Shown piece after piece: positions 36,604 through 47,637 of a stretch of 64,000 nt of DNA; positions within the stretch are counted from its first letter, which is position 1; each line of letters opens with the position of its first letter. The DNA comes from Astrothelium macrocarpum (taxonomy: Eukaryota > Ascomycota > Dothideomycetes > Trypetheliales > Trypetheliaceae): NCBI GenBank assembly GCA_021030915.1, contig JAGEMR010000051.1, positions 62,001-126,000 on the forward strand, in the 5' to 3' direction. The position numbers and the translations under genes are program-made. The notes under the pieces were generated by a model. The model made no database searches and was not told the DNA's origin. It saw nothing but the letters and a program-made list of their open reading frames with translations.

Positions 36604-37895
36604 ATGGCGGATGACAAGCGCCTCAAACGCGAAGTCTATACTGCACTGAAGCATGTATTTACGGGCGAGCTCGTGAAGATTCGCTCATTGAAATCTGTTA
36701 AGAAGAAGATTAGAAAGATTCAATACCAATCAGGCATCGACAATCTCATTCAAAGCCATGGTATGGAAAAAATTTGCAACACCGTGCTCAGGCTTCTCAA
36801 GGATGGGGCTTTTGCATCAACGTCACCGACTATACTCCCTCATACTCAGCTCCTGGACGTTCCGCCTGCACCAAGTGCAGAATTCATTTCATCGCAAGCT
36901 GGAACAGCGCAGAGTGAACCCAGTACGATTTCAGAGGCTACCAATAGCCCGAACGCAGAGTCCAATCTGATTAAAGAAGATCAGCACATACCAAATAAAG
37001 TTGGAAAAGGAAAAGCAAGGCGTTCGTTACTATGGCCGCTCTTTTTGATCAAAGCAGCTGATTGTCTGTAGGTCTATCCGTTATGAGTGAGCAAAATGAG
37101 GACACGAGTGGGAGAAGCAAATCTCCAACACCCACAGTCAAATCTACGCCAACGCCCTGCTCTGCCGACGTACCATTTTCAGTGCAGCACAAAGTTCTTG
37201 TCAAATTACAGGCTATCCTCGAACAAGCTTGTTTTACTTTTGCTAGCGAGAGACTTCCTGATGTCTTAATGGAGAACGACTGGCAATGTGCTGAACAAGT
37301 GCAACTTAACGAGTGGACTGAGGTATTCTTAGCTCATCAACACATGTTCGTCACAAATGAAGTTTACATTGATTTTGACCTCCCGGACTTGTTCGCCTCA
37401 ATGACAGAACTACGTCATACAGCCGTGCGCAGACTACAGGTGCATGCTACCAAAATCCAATATTTCATATGTCAAGTTGAGAAGTTCCTTGGTCTTCTCC
37501 AAAACGAAAAAGTTGAAATGGCAACGACGCGACTATACCGAAAGTTGAGGCCCATCAGGAAGGAGTTCCTGTTAAGGATACATCCCCTACAGTACCAACT
37601 GAAATATACTTTGGAAAAGATCACTTTTGAGCGGACTAAACTGGACACTCAGGAGGCTGCAGCCAGGGCTCGCATACAGGAATTGCACACACGTTGCAAG
37701 AATCTTGCGGGATTGAGCCTAGAATCGGCGATTGCAGAGTTGGATATGCCTGCGCAGCCCCAAGCAGCGGCCTCGAAGAACCGCGCGAAAGTTGACGCGG
37801 ACACTAGTGGCTTTAAAGCTACGCAGGAGCACGATACTTCTTCAGATTTGGCACCTGACTCAGCGGAGCCCGAGCAGTTTGGTGCAAAATCTTGA
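36604..37895 (+). CDS. Unrecognised two-exon protein, paralogue A
   Basis: Exons 36604-37021 and 37072-37895 give 413 residues. The N-terminus is a charged helical region (LKREVYTAL, VKKKIRKIQYQ, IDNLIQSHGMEKICNTVLRLL). A disordered Ser/Pro linker crosses the intron, followed by an alpha-helical domain (PFSVQHKVLVKLQAILEQ, LRHTAVRRL, VEKFLGLL) and coiled-coil-like C-terminal helices. It is clearly homologous to the gene at 56163-57441: same domain order, same intron site and phase (50 versus 52 nt), and aligned motifs such as VQHKVLVKLQAILE / AQHRLLVKVQAILE. I know no function. The intron donor is GTTCGT and the acceptor CTGTAG. No signal peptide or membrane segment. Confidence 0.75.
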
Positions 37896-38580
37896 ACTTT
37901 CAGCCAGCTTGAACAACTAAAAGTGTTGTTCTGAAGATGCATGCCCACTATCCCTTACACGAAGTCATGTCGCAGGTGTATCATTTCCTAATTTAATTGA
38001 GATGCTTCTCAGTAGCCCCTGAGATAGAATTGCACAAAATACCGTCATTACCGCCTCGAATGTGAGTAGTGTTTCTGAAGGACATTCCGAAACAATTTTG
38101 CCTGTTTTGAACTGCTTTTGGAATACCGCATACATGCAACCCAAAGTCGTCAGTAGGCAGATGGCAGCCGAAATAACAAGGCAAACTTTAATCCCTGATT
38201 ACGCAACCCCGTGTCCATCACATAGCCCAACACACTGCTGATATGAAGAGTTTTTCCAACGTTTCATGGATCGGGACAGACACAAGAAACTTTGAGTGTT
38301 TAATTACCATATAGTCATGGTGAGCAGGAATGTCTCAGAACTCTCACGGCGTCCAGTGCTACGCTGGCTTACATCGTAGGCATGGTACTCTTCAAGCACC
38401 TTCTCCAACCCTTTGACACCAATTCTGTTCCAACCACATATGACCCAGACATCTTCTCATTCGTTCGAATAGCAGATCTCTCGTTAAGCATTTGACGAAC
38501 TGTATGCTCTGTCTCCTTGTTGTGTGTTTGTTGATCAGGGTACACTGACGTCTTGATGAACTCATAGTCGCTCGTTAGTG
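37896..38580. other. Intergenic interval, no gene supported
   Basis: Short frames only; probably promoter of the secreted protein gene at its right end. Confidence 0.5.
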
Positions 38581-39140
38581 ATGGATCTCATTATCAAGAT
38601 GGCTCTTTTTGCTTCCTTAACATCCTTCATTATGACGCACTTGCTCAGAGCTGTTGTATCGACCCCTTTCAACGCTGAGCCCACGCCTCAAGTCGAAATC
38701 GCTGGCTCTGATCCCAACATTGCTGCCCTCGCCCCTCGCCAAGCCACCTGGCAGGTAAAGCGTCCCTCACCCAGAGGTGATCATGATCTCCAAGCTGATT
38801 AGTTGATCGCCAGCTCGAGCTCTTTGAAGCTGGCTCATACAGCTGCGAGGGTAACATCATAGACTACCAGACTACTTCTCCCGAGTTTCCCGAGGACCAA
38901 TGCGTTGATCTTGGCGAAACTACCTCTTCAGGCTGGTTCGCATACGCCCAAGAGGGTCTTTGCGCCATCATTTACAGCGACCCAGATTGTACGCTCACTG
39001 TGTTCGAGGTCATCAATACGGACCAGTGCTATGGGGGTTTCGAGGGACGGTACCTCAGAGTCTCGACTCAGTGCCCGACAAGTTGGGGCCGTTCAGTTAA
39101 AGCCGTCGAAGACTTACGACGTCGCTCCCCGCGAGCCTAA
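38581..39140 (+). CDS. Small secreted cysteine-containing protein beside the transposon island
   Basis: Two exons (38581-38754, 38814-39140) give 166 residues. A hydrophobic N-terminus (MALFASLTSFIMTHLL) fits a signal peptide, and a possible propeptide ends near APRQATWQ. The mature part has six cysteines (SYSCEG, DQCVD, GLCAI, PDCTL, DQCYG, TQCPT) and many aromatic and acidic residues. The C-terminus is basic (DLRRRSPRA). The 59-nt intron has a GTAAAG donor and GCCAG acceptor. Its features and its place 400 bases from an AT-rich transposon island are those expected of an effector candidate; that role is inference. No family recognised. The ATG at 38581 was preferred over a preceding non-ATG codon. 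Confidence 0.72.
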
Positions 39141-39482
39141 CAACGCTCTTGGCTCCCGCTAAGACAATACCGAGGCTTTCGAATGATGGGGTGGAGGCTG
39201 AGGCTTATATTTCGAGGTTTTTCATACTGCGTATTGATTAAGGCATGATTTCCAGACCCGCTGCTCGTTTGTACTTCACATGAGTCAAAGAAGGTCCCAG
39301 AGGAGCGAGGCTGGACGGGAATTTTACCATTCGCTCAACTGTAGTAATCCTTCACATATCGAAACTAGCTTGGTTCACTCTTTGCAATCCCTTGAATCCT
39401 CAATAAGACCACAAAAGCTCGTACTTGGAGGATATGCTAACCATACGCTAGCCGTCAAACGCGGAATGGTGTAAAGTCGGAT

Positions 39483-39518
39483 GAGAGACGAAAGCCACTT
39501 GAGAGACGAAAGCCACTT
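39483..39518 (+). repeat. 18-bp direct tandem duplication
   Basis: The 18-base unit GAGAGACGAAAGCCACTT occurs twice in perfect tandem, ending about 20 bases before the left TA duplication of the outer transposon. It may be a simple slippage duplication or a scar. Confidence 0.85.
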
Positions 39519-39569
39519 GCCCATCTCTACTGCTGACTAGCCGTTTTCACGTGATCGTGCACCAAACTA

Positions 39570-41726
39570 GGAGAAGTCCCTGCCGTATGCACGGCCCCGC
39601 TGCATGCACACCCACCAAATTCTCAACACCATGGATTCAAACTCAAATAATTCAACAACCACAATAGTAATTAATGTGAGATTGATTTTAAAATGTAATT
39701 AAAATTCATGCGAATAAGAATCACCGTTGAATTTAATTATTAAAACGTTGTGGATGTTATCGCTGACGCTGAGGACGATCCGAATAAGAAACCGAATTAG
39801 CCTCATTCGAAGGCTGCTCCACATCCAATATCACATTTTGAAATTTCTCAATTAATGAAATCATCTTTCATTATGATGTTTTATTTCGTTTCATCTTATT
39901 TTTACATTGTTTTTCAGTAATTCGCTGCTTTTTAAATTTCTGATTCTATTATTATTTAATTTCATATTATCGCTTTTTCTTCTATTGAATTTTCTCACGA
40001 ACGCGTTTACGTTTAATTTTCTCCTCAATTTCCTTTTATTTAATAGCTGCTTTTTCAAATTTCTCAGCCTTTTTCTGTTATTTTTTATACTCCTCCTTCT
40101 CCTTCTTTTACTGTTATTATTCATGAGCGAGTTATATTTTAATGGGATTCCAGAATATTGTTCTTTTATATTATATAGGTATTTCGACAGTTTTACGATT
40201 CTTTATACGTTTCTATTCTAATTTTATTATCGTTCTAAAATTTTGATTCTCATATTTAATAATATCGTATTTTTTTTCCATTTTAATAAATCTAATTTCA
40301 AATCGATTTATCTTTTTCGTAAGAATAGAATCCGAAAATTCCAAATTTTGTTTGAGACGCCACCAGCGAGCATTCATAAATTATACAAAGGATTCTGAAT
40401 TTAATAAATTATTGGAATATTGCCGTTGAATTAATACTCTATCAAATATTGTTACTGAATTGAATAGATGGAGATCTGTTTTTTCCCATTCATTAGCAAT
40501 GTTTTTAGCGGTAAAAGTTTGCTGTCACGCCAGTCAAAATAATCCAAAGAAGTCACTTTTGATAAAATGGCTAATATCCTGAATTCGTTGTATCCATTCG
40601 TCCAAATAATTCGAATAATATGTGGCTAATGGGCTGAATAAATTTATATCAAACGGCTGAAAACGATGAATCGAATGAGGAGGGAAGATGGCAATGAGAA
40701 TTCGATAATGATAACAGTAATTAAGGAATCTCATCATTATATGATTTCCATAGCCGTCTATTATCAAAAGACGATAATCATTTATATTATCCAATTTATT
40801 TTTGATGTATTTGTCAAATATTTTTTTTAATCAATCAAATTCAATTTCATTATTCATCCAATCAGAAAATGATATTATGAAATTATAATTATGAATAATT
40901 GGATTAAAATTTTGGATCTAAATGTCTTGAATTGAATTCGTTTTCGAATCATAGATAAAAGATGGTGGAAATATTATTCCATTCACATAAATTATTATTA
41001 GTATAATGATCCATTTCCGTGAATTATTTATATCTGATTCTTATAATTAAATTCGTTTATAAATTATTTTAATAAAAACACGATATTATTTCGTAAATTG
41101 GCCAATAATAAAGTCTTTTTCATTCATATTATATATATTTTATGGAAGGATTTTGTATTTATACATTTTCTCAGTTATTTAATAAAATATTAATATGAAA
41201 ATAATACAAATTAAAGATTAGTATCATATCAAAATAAAATTTCAATTGTTGATAATTATCTGCCTTCTTTCGAATGAGATTAAATATGTTTAAAAATATT
41301 GATTTCAATTCGGTCGTATGATATTGTATAAAATAATTTTGTTAATTTTTTTCCATTTTAATTTTACTAATTTGAATAGCGAAATTTCGTATCATTCAAT
41401 TCGAAAATGGGATATCACGATTTATAAATATATTAATCCATTTGATTAATATTTTTTTCTAACATTGTGAAAATTTGACGTGGGTCTTAAATTGAATTTG
41501 TTGAAAATCTTTTGTAATACCTCTATGACGCCGTGATAATGTTGAACGATCAATTCCATATAATTTAGCTAGTTGGCTATAATTAGGATGCTTCTGCGCA
41601 TCTGCTGCTGCAATTGCTTCTTCAATTGAACCCATATTGATGGTGTAATTCGCATACAAAGTGTGGAGTTGAACGAATTTCGAAGTGTGCACACAGCAGG
41701 GCCGTGCATTCGGCAGGGACTTCTCC
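39570..41726 (-). mobile_element. Inner pogo/Fot-type transposon inserted in the outer element's repeat
   Basis: A 2157-bp element with inverted repeats of about 43 bp (four mismatches) starts GGAGAAGTCCCTGCCG at 39570 and ends with its complement at 41726. It is flanked by TA at 39568-39569 and 41727-41728. That TA is the one inside the outer element's inverted repeat, as the intact right copy shows at 43823-43824. The interior is AT-rich and decayed. The outer 70-100 bases at each end keep near-normal composition. Confidence 0.9.
39891..41635 (-). pseudogene. Decayed transposase of the inner element
   Basis: Read on the minus strand. A start at 41635 opens a CENP-B/pogo-type helix-turn-helix (SIEEAIAAADAQK, YGIDRSTLSRRHRG). 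The middle is closed by many stops. At 40794-40534 a DDE endonuclease block survives, with the LLIIDGYGNHI and FPPHSIHRFQPFDINLFSPL motifs of Fot/pogo transposases. A basic Lys/Arg/Asn-rich tail lies at 40124-39891. Multiple internal stops mean no active protein. Substitutions look like C-to-T and G-to-A changes. Confidence 0.85.
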
Positions 41727-41943
41727 TAGATCGTGCACCACCAACCTTCGATCGGCTCGATAACTTCAACAATTAATTACTACACCAATATAAAAGCTTT
41801 CAATTTTAAATTTAAATATGTTATTCTTAAGATTTATGCAAAAAAATCTGGCTATTATTTATTCTGTTCAAAGTGTTTAATTGGTTTGATTGTACGGCCT
41901 GAACGTGTTATAACGGTTTCAATTATTTCCTCTTTATCAATAA

Positions 41944-43762
41944 TTATTTCAGTTTTAATAATAACCTTCGATTTCTGAGATTATTTTTCTTTATTTTTTG
42001 GCTTCTGATTATCCGATTTAGATCCGGTTTTGTCTTTTTTGGAAATTTTTTATTGGGTTTTTCTGGCCTTCTTTTCAGTCTTCTTTTGAATCTTCTTTTC
42101 GAGCCTTTTCTATCGTTTTTTTTCTTTTTCATTTTTTCATTTCTGAAATTCTCATTATTTGCGTTGTTTATTTAGAATTCGGTTTATCGCTAATTCTTAT
42201 TTAATTACTATCTCAGTCTCTGTATTGGCCTCTTTTTATTATTGAAATTCGAAGATTCTTTATATTTTAGATAGAAAGGCGAATAAAATCTAAGATTCCC
42301 CTTCAGTACGTATTTATTCGAATAAAAATTTATCTCGAAATATTCTTTTTAATTGAATCTCTAATTTTTCCTCCAATAAAGTCAGACGATATTCGAACAT
42401 CTCCTTTTTAATAATTATTCGTTCAAAATTACGGAATAATTTTCTATTTAATACGGTCTTCTATTCACGTATTAGACGCGTTATTTTCTTCTATTAAAAG
42501 AAAATAAATTTCGATGAAATCTTTGAAATTTTTGAATTATTATTAAACGGTCTATTCGCCGGTTTGAATTATTTGAATACCATCTCTGATGTAAAAAACA
42601 TCAGATCTATTTGAATCCAATCATTCATAATATTATATTCAATGAAGGTTAATTAAAAGACAGGCCAAAAAAGGCCTAAAAAGTCCTTTTATGAATTATT
42701 AAAATTATTTTTTATCGCATAAATCCAATATTCGAATTATTATGAATAATATATTATAAGGGGCCCGAATAAAAATACGTCTAAAAATTGAAATCTATAC
42801 GTCGAATAAAATGAAAATATGGCTATTAGAATTTTATTTTTTGCACATCAGGAAAAAAACCGAAAATTGAAATGGCTGTTATGGCCGTCTATTCAGAATA
42901 ATTTCCAATACCTGCTATATCTAGCCTTCGGCCGCGTATATCGGTCAAAGATATTCATAAACCAATCAAATACAAGATCTTCATTTAAAAAGTCAGATTC
43001 AATATTTATATAAAAAATTTTATATTTATCAGATTCGAAATCCATTAATTAGATTATGAAGAGATTTCCGATTCTTTTATAAATGATAATTAAAAGAATA
43101 TATATACCGTCCGTATAAATGATCGTAATAATTGAAATTCATATATAATCATTTATCTGAATTATATTTTGAATACGGCCTTATTATAATATAAAAAGAA
43201 ATATAACATATTTTATTTTTTTAATATAATTTTAAAAAAAATCTTTTTTATTGATATTATATCGATTATATAAATCGATATTATATTCATTTAATTTTTG
43301 ATGAATCTATTATTATTAATTAGAAATTCTATAAAAAAATAGATAAATTATTATAATATCGAAATATTTGAATAATTCTTTTTAATTATTTATTTTATTT
43401 TGATTAATATCATAATTTTTGAAATATAAAAATCTCAATTTATTTCAATAGATTTTGATCCAATGATTAATCCAATTTATATCAGATTAGAAATCAATAA
43501 TATTAAAAATAAATAATTTTATTATTATAATTATTAGAAATGTATCATATATCGTAAATCTATTTATCTTTTTGATAAGAATTTTTTATTATTTATTATT
43601 TAATAAATTTTGAATTTCGATTTTATCGGCTTTTGATCCAGTTTTACCTTTCTAATGACACGATAATGTATTATGATTAATACCATATTTTTGAACGGTC
43701 TATCGAATTATAGATACTTTTTGCGATTTCAAATCTTCAATTACGAATTCAATTAAAGCCAT
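41944..43762 (-). pseudogene. Decayed transposase of the outer element
   Basis: Read on the minus strand, an ATG at 43762 begins a degenerate helix-turn-helix with recognisable pieces (YGINHNTLS, KGKTGSKADKIEIQNLL) broken by stop codons. This matches the N-terminal DNA-binding domain of pogo/Fot transposases. A Lys/Arg-rich tail like that of the inner copy is read at 42132-41944. No DDE motif is readable in between. It is more decayed than the inner element, which fits its being older. Confidence 0.65.
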
Positions 43763-43809
43763 ATTAATGGAATAATTAAATTTTAAAAAAATAGAGTTCT
43801 ATATGCGAC

Positions 43810-43853
43810 GGTGGTGCACGATCTAGTTTGGTGCACGATCACGTGAAAACGGC
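43810..43853. repeat. Intact right terminal inverted repeat of the outer transposon
   Basis: This copy shows the uninterrupted 44-bp repeat, including the TA at 43823-43824 that was used as the target in the left copy. It contains two direct copies of GATCGTGCACCA on the complementary strand. No difference from the left copy is seen over the 44 bases once the inner insertion is removed. Confidence 0.9.
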
Positions 43854-43855
43854 TA

Positions 43856-44826
43856 AGGCATCCTTGCTCGGCTTAACTTCGGCTCAACTTCTGCTTATGT
43901 TTGATCAGCCCGTAGTAATGACAATCGTTTTTAAATCATAAATGCTTTTGAATATTAAAGATCAAGTACATAAAACTTTATTGATAGCAGGGCTTCAATC
44001 ATATTTTTTAATCGATTTTTGACTAACAATCTTTGTTGTAGTCTTATAAAAAGATAGATTAACAATCAAGATTTGTAAATCCTGCTTTTTTTAAACCGCG
44101 CGTCGGCAACTTAGTGTCTGCAGCAATATTTGCACCTTCAACGATTGATGCTATTAGATTAGCTGCTAGATCAATGATAGTGTATCTTCTCGGTTTCGCT
44201 CTGCAAAGGATGTGCTTTCAAGTCGAAAAGATAGGGATATCATCGAGCTAAAACAAGCACCACAGGTACGTGTATGCTTACCCAAAGACACTTATCTTTA
44301 AACCTTGCCGGATCTGACTGGACTCACGCTAATCTGAGGGGCAACAAATGTATCCTCGAGGCGAGATCGACAGCAAGTCCATTGCATTACTGGGACGGTG
44401 CTGGAGCTGACTAGATAACCACCAATCCTCATTCTAGGACTGGCAAGGTAAATGGCCAAGATTAACCGGAAACCATCCTGTTCAATGAGAGTTTGAGTAG
44501 TCTGAGGTGGAGTAGTGTCATCGTAGGACACCAAGCCTTTTTTGCGGTGTCTGTGCCGCATAAGCTCATCTATAGCTAGTCTTGGTCACTTCTGTTTGGA
44601 AGACTTGCGGCGATCGAACATCCGTGCTTATCAGCCACAATTGCTTCAGGCCGTACAATCATCTTTAGCTACGAACGGCACAGCTCGGCTATGAACGGCA
44701 CATTCCCTTGATATACGTCATGCCAGTAGGAAGAAGTGCTGCATTGCGTGCTTTCTATTTTCTATAAGAAAGTCATATTCACCCGCCATCAAATGCAAGC
44801 TAAAAATCGCGAGAGCTCTTTCAGAA
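43856..44826. other. Interval right of the transposon island
   Basis: Composition returns to normal within a few bases of the TA duplication. An 87-codon minus-strand frame (44561-44298) has no recognisable domain. No feature is supported until the EthD gene, whose promoter is presumably here. Confidence 0.45.
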
Positions 44827-45392
44827 ATGGATACAGCAACTGAAAAAAGACGAATGATTCGGCTCGACGTTTATATCGAGAAACACCCATCTTTAACATC
44901 GGAGGAATTCCATAAGTAAGTAGCACCAAGCTTACACCCTGATCAGGCAGAAAGTCGGATCCAGCACGTCATTTAAAACGTTTTGGCGGACATCTGGCAA
45001 TGTGCTTACACATAATAGACAATGGTCGGAAGATCACGGTCCCAAGGTAAAAGAGTGGATGGAGGGCAAGGGTGTATACCGATACACACAGGTCAGTATG
45101 TCGATACTGATTAAAGTAGTAAAAAGTTACTTAGAAGCTCGTTGTTTAGTTTCACTCTTCGCCGGAAATGGCGGCAGCAACACTTGGTTTGCACGACACA
45201 ACCGACTGGCTTGATTTTGATGGCCATGGCGAGTGTCTCATCGAAAGTCCAGAGATTCTACAAAAACTTGTTCAAGACCCCTTTTTCAAGGAACAAATCA
45301 AGCCGGATGAAGACAAGTTGATCGATAAATCGAAGACGGTGCGCCGAGTTGGATGGGAAGAGATCTTCATCCAGGATGGTAAAGCAGTCTGA
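44827..45392 (+). CDS. EthD-domain protein
   Basis: Three exons (44827-44915, 45019-45091, 45150-45392) give 134 residues. The sequence runs MIRLDVYIEKHPSLTSEEFHK, WSEDHGPKV, GVYRYTQFH, LDFDGHGECLI, VQDPFFKEQIKPDE and VGWEEIFIQDGKAV, which is the order of an EthD-fold dimeric alpha/beta-barrel protein. In fungi such proteins occur singly and as dehydratase or cyclase partners in polyketide pathways. No polyketide synthase is in this window, so the reaction is unknown. Intron 1 (103 nt) was placed to restore the HK-QWSEDHGP junction; intron 2 is 58 nt. The gene is intact although it lies less than 1 kb from the mutated transposons. Confidence 0.8.
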
Positions 45393-45806
45393 TGGAATCG
45401 GTCCGGAGTAGATGCACTTACTCACTTGTCCTTGGAAGCCGCACCATTTACATTTCAGCAGTGTACTTAGTGTTGCCTTGTTTACAAGGCTTGAACGGCA
45501 AAGCTTACCAAAAATGAATGGGTGAACATCCATTGAGAAGCGAGATCGCGAAAGAGTTGGTGGAGTGGGTTTTTTGCTTAGTAAAAAATAGCTAGCCACC
45601 TCCGTAGCTTCATCGATTTTATACACCGCCAGATTTAGCATTTAGTCCTCCATCGCTCTCAGCTACTTATAGAGCTCTTCTGAAATCCTATTATTTATCA
45701 ACCATGTCGTCCGAATACACGGCTAGATCAATAATGATCGAATGGCAAAGCGACACCTAGGATTCTGCAGATCCCGATAATCGCTTGCAGGAACTCGAAT
45801 TCGACA

Positions 45807-47178
45807 ATGCAGAGAGCATTCCATTTCGTCAACGTATCGAATCCATCAGATAATGGCGACCGAGAGCACAGAAGACAGGTTCGGGTGCAGTCGATGCGTG
45901 CTTACCGCCGCAACGAAAGAGTTCAAAGGATACAGCGGCTGAGATCAGAACATCCTTCGGATCAGCGACAAGACGTCGTACACCATTCTTCGACATCTGG
46001 TGATAGGCCAATGATGATTATAAACCAAAGCGCGTGCTTTGGGGTTGAGCTTAGAGGTCCCTTCAACGCTATGTGCTTGAACGTGCCTGGCGATGTGTGA
46101 TTGTTGTGGACTGGCTGATCATGCCAGTCACTACTGCAATGGGACCGATTTTGATGCCCTTTCCAACAAGCAATTCTTGGTCGACTGCTTGGACTCGTCA
46201 TGCCATTTCCAGTCCGTTGCTACTCTTAGCGACGTGCGCGCACGCCTCACTTCACTTGGATTTTCTGTCGCAAGAAGAAAGTAGTAGACGATCTATCGAG
46301 CTCGTTGGGTCCACAGTTGCTATGTTGAGACGAAATCTGGAGCCTCCACAAATCGAGAACTATGCATCCGACGAAAGCGTTGGCGCTATTGCTCTACTTG
46401 TGGCCACTACTGTTTGTGAATGACTTCGCCTTCTCCCAAGCGCCGTCATTGCTAATCATGCTGCTCACTAGTTGTTCACTGGTGATATAAATGAACTGCG
46501 TATACACTATCAAGCTCTACAAAAACTGGTGGCGATGCGCGGCGGTCTGCAAAATCTTGGACTCAACGGATTGTTAGAAATGACTGTCGCCTGGTACGAA
46601 TCCGACAAGATGCACGGTCAGTAGCTGACCATAAATGTAGGCAATTTGCGCCATCTTCCATACTGCTTTCTGGCGAACATGAGGAACTTCCTGACCTCAA
46701 TGGCGTGCAACTCACAGAGGGCGAACCCGCAGACTTGCAGGCTCTGCTCTTGCGATGCCAACAGCTTACAGAGACCCTTCATGTTTTACGGGAAGAGCAT
46801 GAGCCTAGCAACACTGACATGCAAACTTTTAGCGGTGCGCGTTCGGAATTGGAATGCAATCTAATCTGTGCATTGTCTGCATTGGAAAAAACCCACGATA
46901 TCAACAGTGGCCTCAATCAAGCTCTTTGCACCGCCATGCTCATATACACGTTGTACTGTCTCAGACGCTTCACCGAGAAATCACCTGTCGTTCAAAAATT
47001 GTGTAAAAAGCTCAGGTCGTGCCTTGCATCGCTCAACCTCGACGGCCTACAAGATTTACCAAACCAGCCAATGCATGCGCGTCACTTGTGTGCTCTTACT
47101 AAGCTTATCCAATCCTCATCAATAGAGATGGATGACATGGTGTTCATAGACCATGTTCAAGGACTTATTTTAGCTTGA
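45807..47178 (+). pseudogene. Fungal transcription-factor-like gene, possibly degraded
   Basis: The first readable part (45807-46100) encodes FHFVNVSNPSDNGDREHRRQVRVQSMRAYRR, a start typical of a family of fungal regulator-like proteins lacking a zinc cluster. The 3' part splices cleanly: a segment ending at 46411, then 46472-46593, then 46641-47178. It yields SDESVGAIALLVATT, LFTGDINELRIHYQALQKLV, MRGGLQNLGLNGLLEMTVAW and a helical C-terminus. Introns there are 60 and 47 nt with good branch sites. I could not connect 46100 to about 46200 without stops or loss of expected sequence, and an upstream ATG frame at about 45703 stops after 19 codons. It is therefore either a damaged gene or one with introns I failed to resolve. 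Confidence 0.55.
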
Positions 47179-47637
47179 TACTACGAAGGGCCTGTTGACT
47201 CTTCTGATGCAAGAGACTGGTCTCTGCAATCGCTTTGTTGCAAGACGTCCACAGGCTTTGGATGTTCCTCAAAATCCTTTGGACGAGGCTCTGAAATGAA
47301 TAATATGTACACATGATGAATTATCTCTCGCGCGCAGCAAAAGAGGCTGGGACAAGCTTTGCGGTCTCGAAAACGCCCGCGTGCAACGCGAGTTTGGTTC
47401 TCATGCTCTGACGGTCTCATTAGGCTCCCGTACAAATTTGATAACATGAAACGTGGCCGTCGATTTGGTCTCATGTGTGCGAGAAGATAGTTTTGAGAGA
47501 GATTAAGTTTGTTATATTATTAGGTGCGAATGCGAAATTGATACGAACAATAGGTAACGACTGACGTGCACTCCTTTAGAGCAACTTTCAACAAATGGCC
47601 GTCTGCAGGAGAAAAGTCCGAAAGGATAGCATTCCCA

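Larger units (their letters stand above)
39540..43853 (-). mobile_element. Outer pogo/Fot-type (Tc1/mariner superfamily) transposon, mutated
   Basis: Perfect 44-bp terminal inverted repeats begin GCCGTTTTCACGTGATCGTG at 39540 and end at 43853. They are flanked by TA on both sides (39538-39539 and 43854-43855), the Tc1/mariner target duplication. Within each repeat the 12-mer GATCGTGCACCA occurs twice, probably a transposase binding site. The left repeat is split after its thirtieth base by the inner element; without that insertion the element would be about 2.15 kb. The interior is very AT-rich and stop-riddled, as after repeat-induced point mutation. Its transposase remnant reads on the minus strand. 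Confidence 0.88.

Noticed and set aside
39907..40221. Hydrophobic Leu/Phe-rich plus-strand frame of 104 codons
   Set aside because: It is the antisense of the Lys/Arg/Asn-rich transposase tail in mutated AT-rich DNA, not a membrane protein.
44298..44561. 87-codon minus-strand frame right of the island
   Set aside because: No recognisable motif or supporting exons.
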